The notes beneath the pieces were generated by a model that saw only the letters and a list, made by a program, of their open reading frames with translations, had not been told where the DNA came from and ran no database searches. Shown piece after piece: positions 6,682 to 7,959 of a stretch of 7,959 nt of DNA (the stretch's first letter is position 1; each line of letters opens with the position of its first letter). The position numbers and the translations under genes were made by a program. This DNA is from Ruminococcus sp. UBA3855 (GTDB taxonomy: Bacteria; Bacillota; Clostridia; Oscillospirales; Ruminococcaceae). The stretch lies in contig DGHF01000034.1 in assembly GCA_002392545.1 (NCBI GenBank), positions 1-7,959 of the forward strand, given 5' to 3'.

Positions 6682-7436
6682 ATTCATCTGGCATCCTCTT
6701 TTCAGACAGATATTTCAAATTTTATCAGTGTGTAGCGATTTCTCTGCTCCTGTGCCTTACCGGATGCAGTCGGATGCAGGAACAGGAAACCACTGCGCCT
6801 GTCGCTGTCAGAACGTTTCCGGTCGTTGAAACGAATCCGCCACTTTCTCTGGAAACAGAAGCAGTTCCAGCGGAAACGGAAACTCCTCAGCCTTCCACAT
6901 GGCAGGATTTCTACCGAGTATATCTCGAAAAAGTCCGTGACGAACAGCCGGAATTGAAATTTACACTGCTTTGCATTGATGAAGACGACATTCCCGAACT
7001 TTGTTTCTATCAGGATACCTGTGTAGATGTGTATTCTTATAAAGACGATACAATTTCTTATGCATTCCGTTTCCAGACCGGCTATTATTCGTATGATTTC
7101 AGCTACAGACCTCATCAATGTATGATTGCTTCTCAACAGGGTTCTGTCATGGGAGACGGCACTTATACTTTTATCGAAGTCTTTGAACGGACGGACGAAG
7201 GATTCATTCACTCCGGAAAATATGGTTTTTCTGATACTCCCCACACCATTGAAAGTCTCAAGGAACAGGGCTATTATACCGATGATGAAGAGATTCTGGA
7301 AAGTCTTGACATTGTTCAGGATGAAGAATTTTCTTTAGGGGAAAGCTGGATTTCTTACCACGATTATGACCAATCCGGTGTAACCCTTTATGAAATGACA
7401 GACGAAAATTTTGATTTGCTTCTGAATGAAGAGTAA
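6678..7436 (+). CDS. Predicted lipoprotein of unknown function, TTG start
   Basis: A 252-residue predicted surface lipoprotein. The N-terminus has a basic patch (Arg11, Lys14), a hydrophobic stretch VAISLLLCLTG and a lipobox LTGC, so cleavage and lipidation are predicted at Cys30. Residues 31-73 form a Thr/Glu/Pro-rich linker. The rest is acidic and Tyr-rich, with an amphipathic start (WQDFYRVYLEKV, 75-86) and FTLLCIDEDDIPELCF (95-110). The latter matches the ALIDIDGDGTPEL-type acidic loop seen in many clostridial lipoproteins, which may bind calcium. The TTG at 6678 overlaps the HU stop codon (TTGA) and has no good Shine-Dalgarno sequence, so translation probably depends on coupling to HU. 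No in-frame ATG occurs before the lipobox, which makes the TTG the best choice. A secreted protein between HU and rqcP is not part of the usual neighbourhood. I do not recognise a named family. Confidence 0.82.
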   Translation: MNSSGILFSDRYFKFYQCVAISLLLCLTGCSRMQEQETTAPVAVRTFPVVETNPPLSLETEAVPAETETPQPSTWQDFYRVYLEKVRDEQPELKFTLLCIDEDDIPELCFYQDTCVDVYSYKDDTISYAFRFQTGYYSYDFSYRPHQCMIASQQGSVMGDGTYTFIEVFERTDEGFIHSGKYGFSDTPHTIESLKEQGYYTDDEEILESLDIVQDEEFSLGESWISYHDYDQSGVTLYEMTDENFDLLLNEE

Positions 7437-7445
7437 GGAGGACTT

Positions 7446-7688
7446 ATGCGACTTGACAAATATCTGAAAAATTCACGGCTCATCAAACGGCGCACCATTG
7501 CAAATGAAGCCTGTGATGCTGGGAAAGTCCTAGTCAATGGCAAGGTTGCACGTGCTTCCTATGACGTGAAAGAAAATGACGTGATAGAAATACAGATGGG
7601 TGCAAAGGCTGTGAAAATCCGTGTATTGGTCGTTTCTGAACACGCTACCAAAGCTGATGCCGTCAATATGTATACTGTTATCGAATAA
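7446..7688 (+). CDS. rqcP: RqcP/YabO, S4-domain ribosome-associated quality-control factor
   Basis: An 80-residue basic protein that is almost entirely one S4 RNA-binding domain. It closely resembles Bacillus RqcP (formerly YabO): the N-terminus MRLDKYLKNSRLIKRRT, the core AGKVLVNGKVARASYDVK (25-42), and the C-terminal NMYTVIE (74-80). In Bacillus, RqcP binds the large ribosomal subunit carrying stalled nascent chains and helps RqcH add alanine tails that mark them for degradation. Arg11, Lys14, Arg15 and Arg16 form the basic S4 helix expected to contact RNA. HslR (Hsp15) is the distant alternative, but this length and C-terminus fit RqcP. AAGGAGG (7435-7441) overlaps the preceding stop codon and sits 4 bases before the ATG, so the gene is the tail of the operon. 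In relatives it is followed by yabP, yabQ or divIC; none can be identified here. Confidence 0.94.
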   Translation: MRLDKYLKNSRLIKRRTIANEACDAGKVLVNGKVARASYDVKENDVIEIQMGAKAVKIRVLVVSEHATKADAVNMYTVIE

Positions 7689-7694
7689 AAAAAG

Positions 7695-7722
7695 CGTTCC
7701 GCCCTTTCCGAAAGGCGGAACG
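7695..7722 (-). terminator. Rho-independent terminator, minus-strand orientation (first of two)
   Basis: CGTTCCGCC (7695-7703) pairs with GGCGGAACG (7714-7722); TTT/AAA extends the stem to 12 pairs with one bulged C and a CCG loop. Seven T residues follow the stem on the minus strand (the A run at 7687-7693), a textbook signal for leftward transcription. On the plus strand the stem is followed by TCAATCTGTC without a T run, so it would end the rqcP transcript only weakly, if at all. Confidence 0.7.
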
Positions 7723-7738
7723 TCAATCTGTCAAAAAA

Positions 7739-7767
7739 GTCCCTGCTCACACTGTGAGAGCAGGGAC
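7739..7767 (-). terminator. Rho-independent terminator, minus-strand orientation (second of two)
   Basis: GTCCCTG (7739-7745) pairs with CAGGGAC (7761-7767), and CTCAC (7746-7750) pairs with GTGAG (7754-7758) around an ACT loop, with a two-base bulge on the right side. On the minus strand the stem is followed by ACTTTTTTGA; on the plus strand it is followed by AAATTTATG. It is therefore best read as a terminator for a leftward transcript entering from the right of the window. Confidence 0.65.
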
Positions 7768-7959
7768 AAATTTATGCAGATAAGAAAGATAAGAGATAAA
7801 ATTGCAAAATGCAGAGCCAAGGTAATAAAAGGAAGGGATGAAAGAAGTATGAGAATGAAAAAGTAGATATTTCAGATATGCAAAGAAAAAACAGGCACAA
7901 CAAAAAGACCGATGGGACATCAGTCAGAAAAAAAACTGGTCAGAGCATTGATTCGCTTA
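7768..7959. other. A-rich tail with no identifiable complete gene
   Basis: The plus strand is purine-rich. It holds a 30-codon ORF (7774-7866) encoding a very basic peptide (MQIRKIRDKIAKCRAK...), whose only ribosome site would be the AGGG in the right arm of the preceding hairpin. After its stop, two plus frames run open to the window edge: one from 7867 containing RPMGHQSEKKLVRALIRL, and one with an ATG at 7878 but no Shine-Dalgarno sequence. On the minus strand, a frame rich in Phe, Leu and Ser is open from the edge to a TAA at 7772-7774, four bases before the terminator hairpin. None can be called a gene from this sequence alone; the next gene probably starts or ends just beyond the edge. 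Confidence 0.4.

Noticed and set aside
7621..7866. 81-codon plus-strand frame running through the end of rqcP and both hairpins
   Set aside because: It begins in another frame inside rqcP, crosses two strong hairpins, and has no ribosome site. Only its last 30 codons are considered, as a weak possibility.
7772..7959. Minus-strand frame open from the right edge to a TAA just before the terminator
   Set aside because: The position is suggestive, but the predicted peptide is almost all Phe, Leu and Ser, as expected from the complement of an A-rich strand, with little else protein-like. It is mentioned in the tail entry but not called a gene.

Overview
The window suggests a low-to-moderate GC Gram-positive bacterium of the class Clostridia, probably a Ruminococcus/Oscillospiraceae-like gut anaerobe. 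The reasons are the gene families present (a SpoVB/YabM-type flippase, stand-alone MazG, HU and RqcP/YabO in one neighbourhood), purine-rich AGGAGG ribosome binding sites, near-consensus sigma-A promoters, and tight operon packing with 4-base stop/start overlaps. The genus is an inference from style and synteny and was not tested by a search. Nothing here looks mobile: I see no transposase, integrase, CRISPR array, tRNA, rRNA or attachment site.

Layout. Positions 1-2603 are on the minus strand. They hold a multi-pass membrane protein with an N-terminal DUF1648-like segment, cut by the left window edge, driven by its own promoter (968-997). Upstream of it is a complete SpoVB/YabM-family flippase (1005-2603). 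A 150-bp divergent region (2604-2753) follows. It contains a consensus promoter for the rightward genes (2666-2694) and a large interrupted 48-bp dyad (2622-2669) whose right arm overlaps the -35 box.

The plus strand then carries what looks like one seven-gene operon: a PLP-dependent aminotransferase (2754-3947), a conserved uncharacterised 179-residue protein (3984-4523), trpS (4520-5554), mazG (5569-6378), an HU-type nucleoid protein (6397-6681), a predicted lipoprotein starting at a TTG (6678-7436), and the S4-domain ribosome-rescue factor RqcP/YabO (7446-7688). Gaps run from -4 to +36 bases and no internal promoter or terminator is evident.

After rqcP come two strong hairpins (7695-7722 and 7739-7767). 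Both carry their T-tract on the minus strand, so they look like terminators for leftward transcription. The last 190 bases are A-rich and hold no complete recognisable gene.

How the genes fit together. In Bacillus the order yabM-yabN(mazG)-yabO(rqcP)-yabP-yabQ-divIC is conserved, and many Clostridia have HU beside mazG and rqcP. This window is a rearranged version: the flippase is divergent, and the aminotransferase, the unknown protein and trpS sit between it and mazG. The operon therefore joins amino-acid metabolism and tRNA charging to nucleotide-pool cleaning, chromosome packaging and rescue of stalled ribosomes, a housekeeping set. I found no convincing evidence of a new defence or mobile system. 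The most interesting unexplained items are the divergent-promoter dyad, the uncharacterised protein coupled to trpS, the lipoprotein inserted between HU and rqcP, and the wrong-way terminators.
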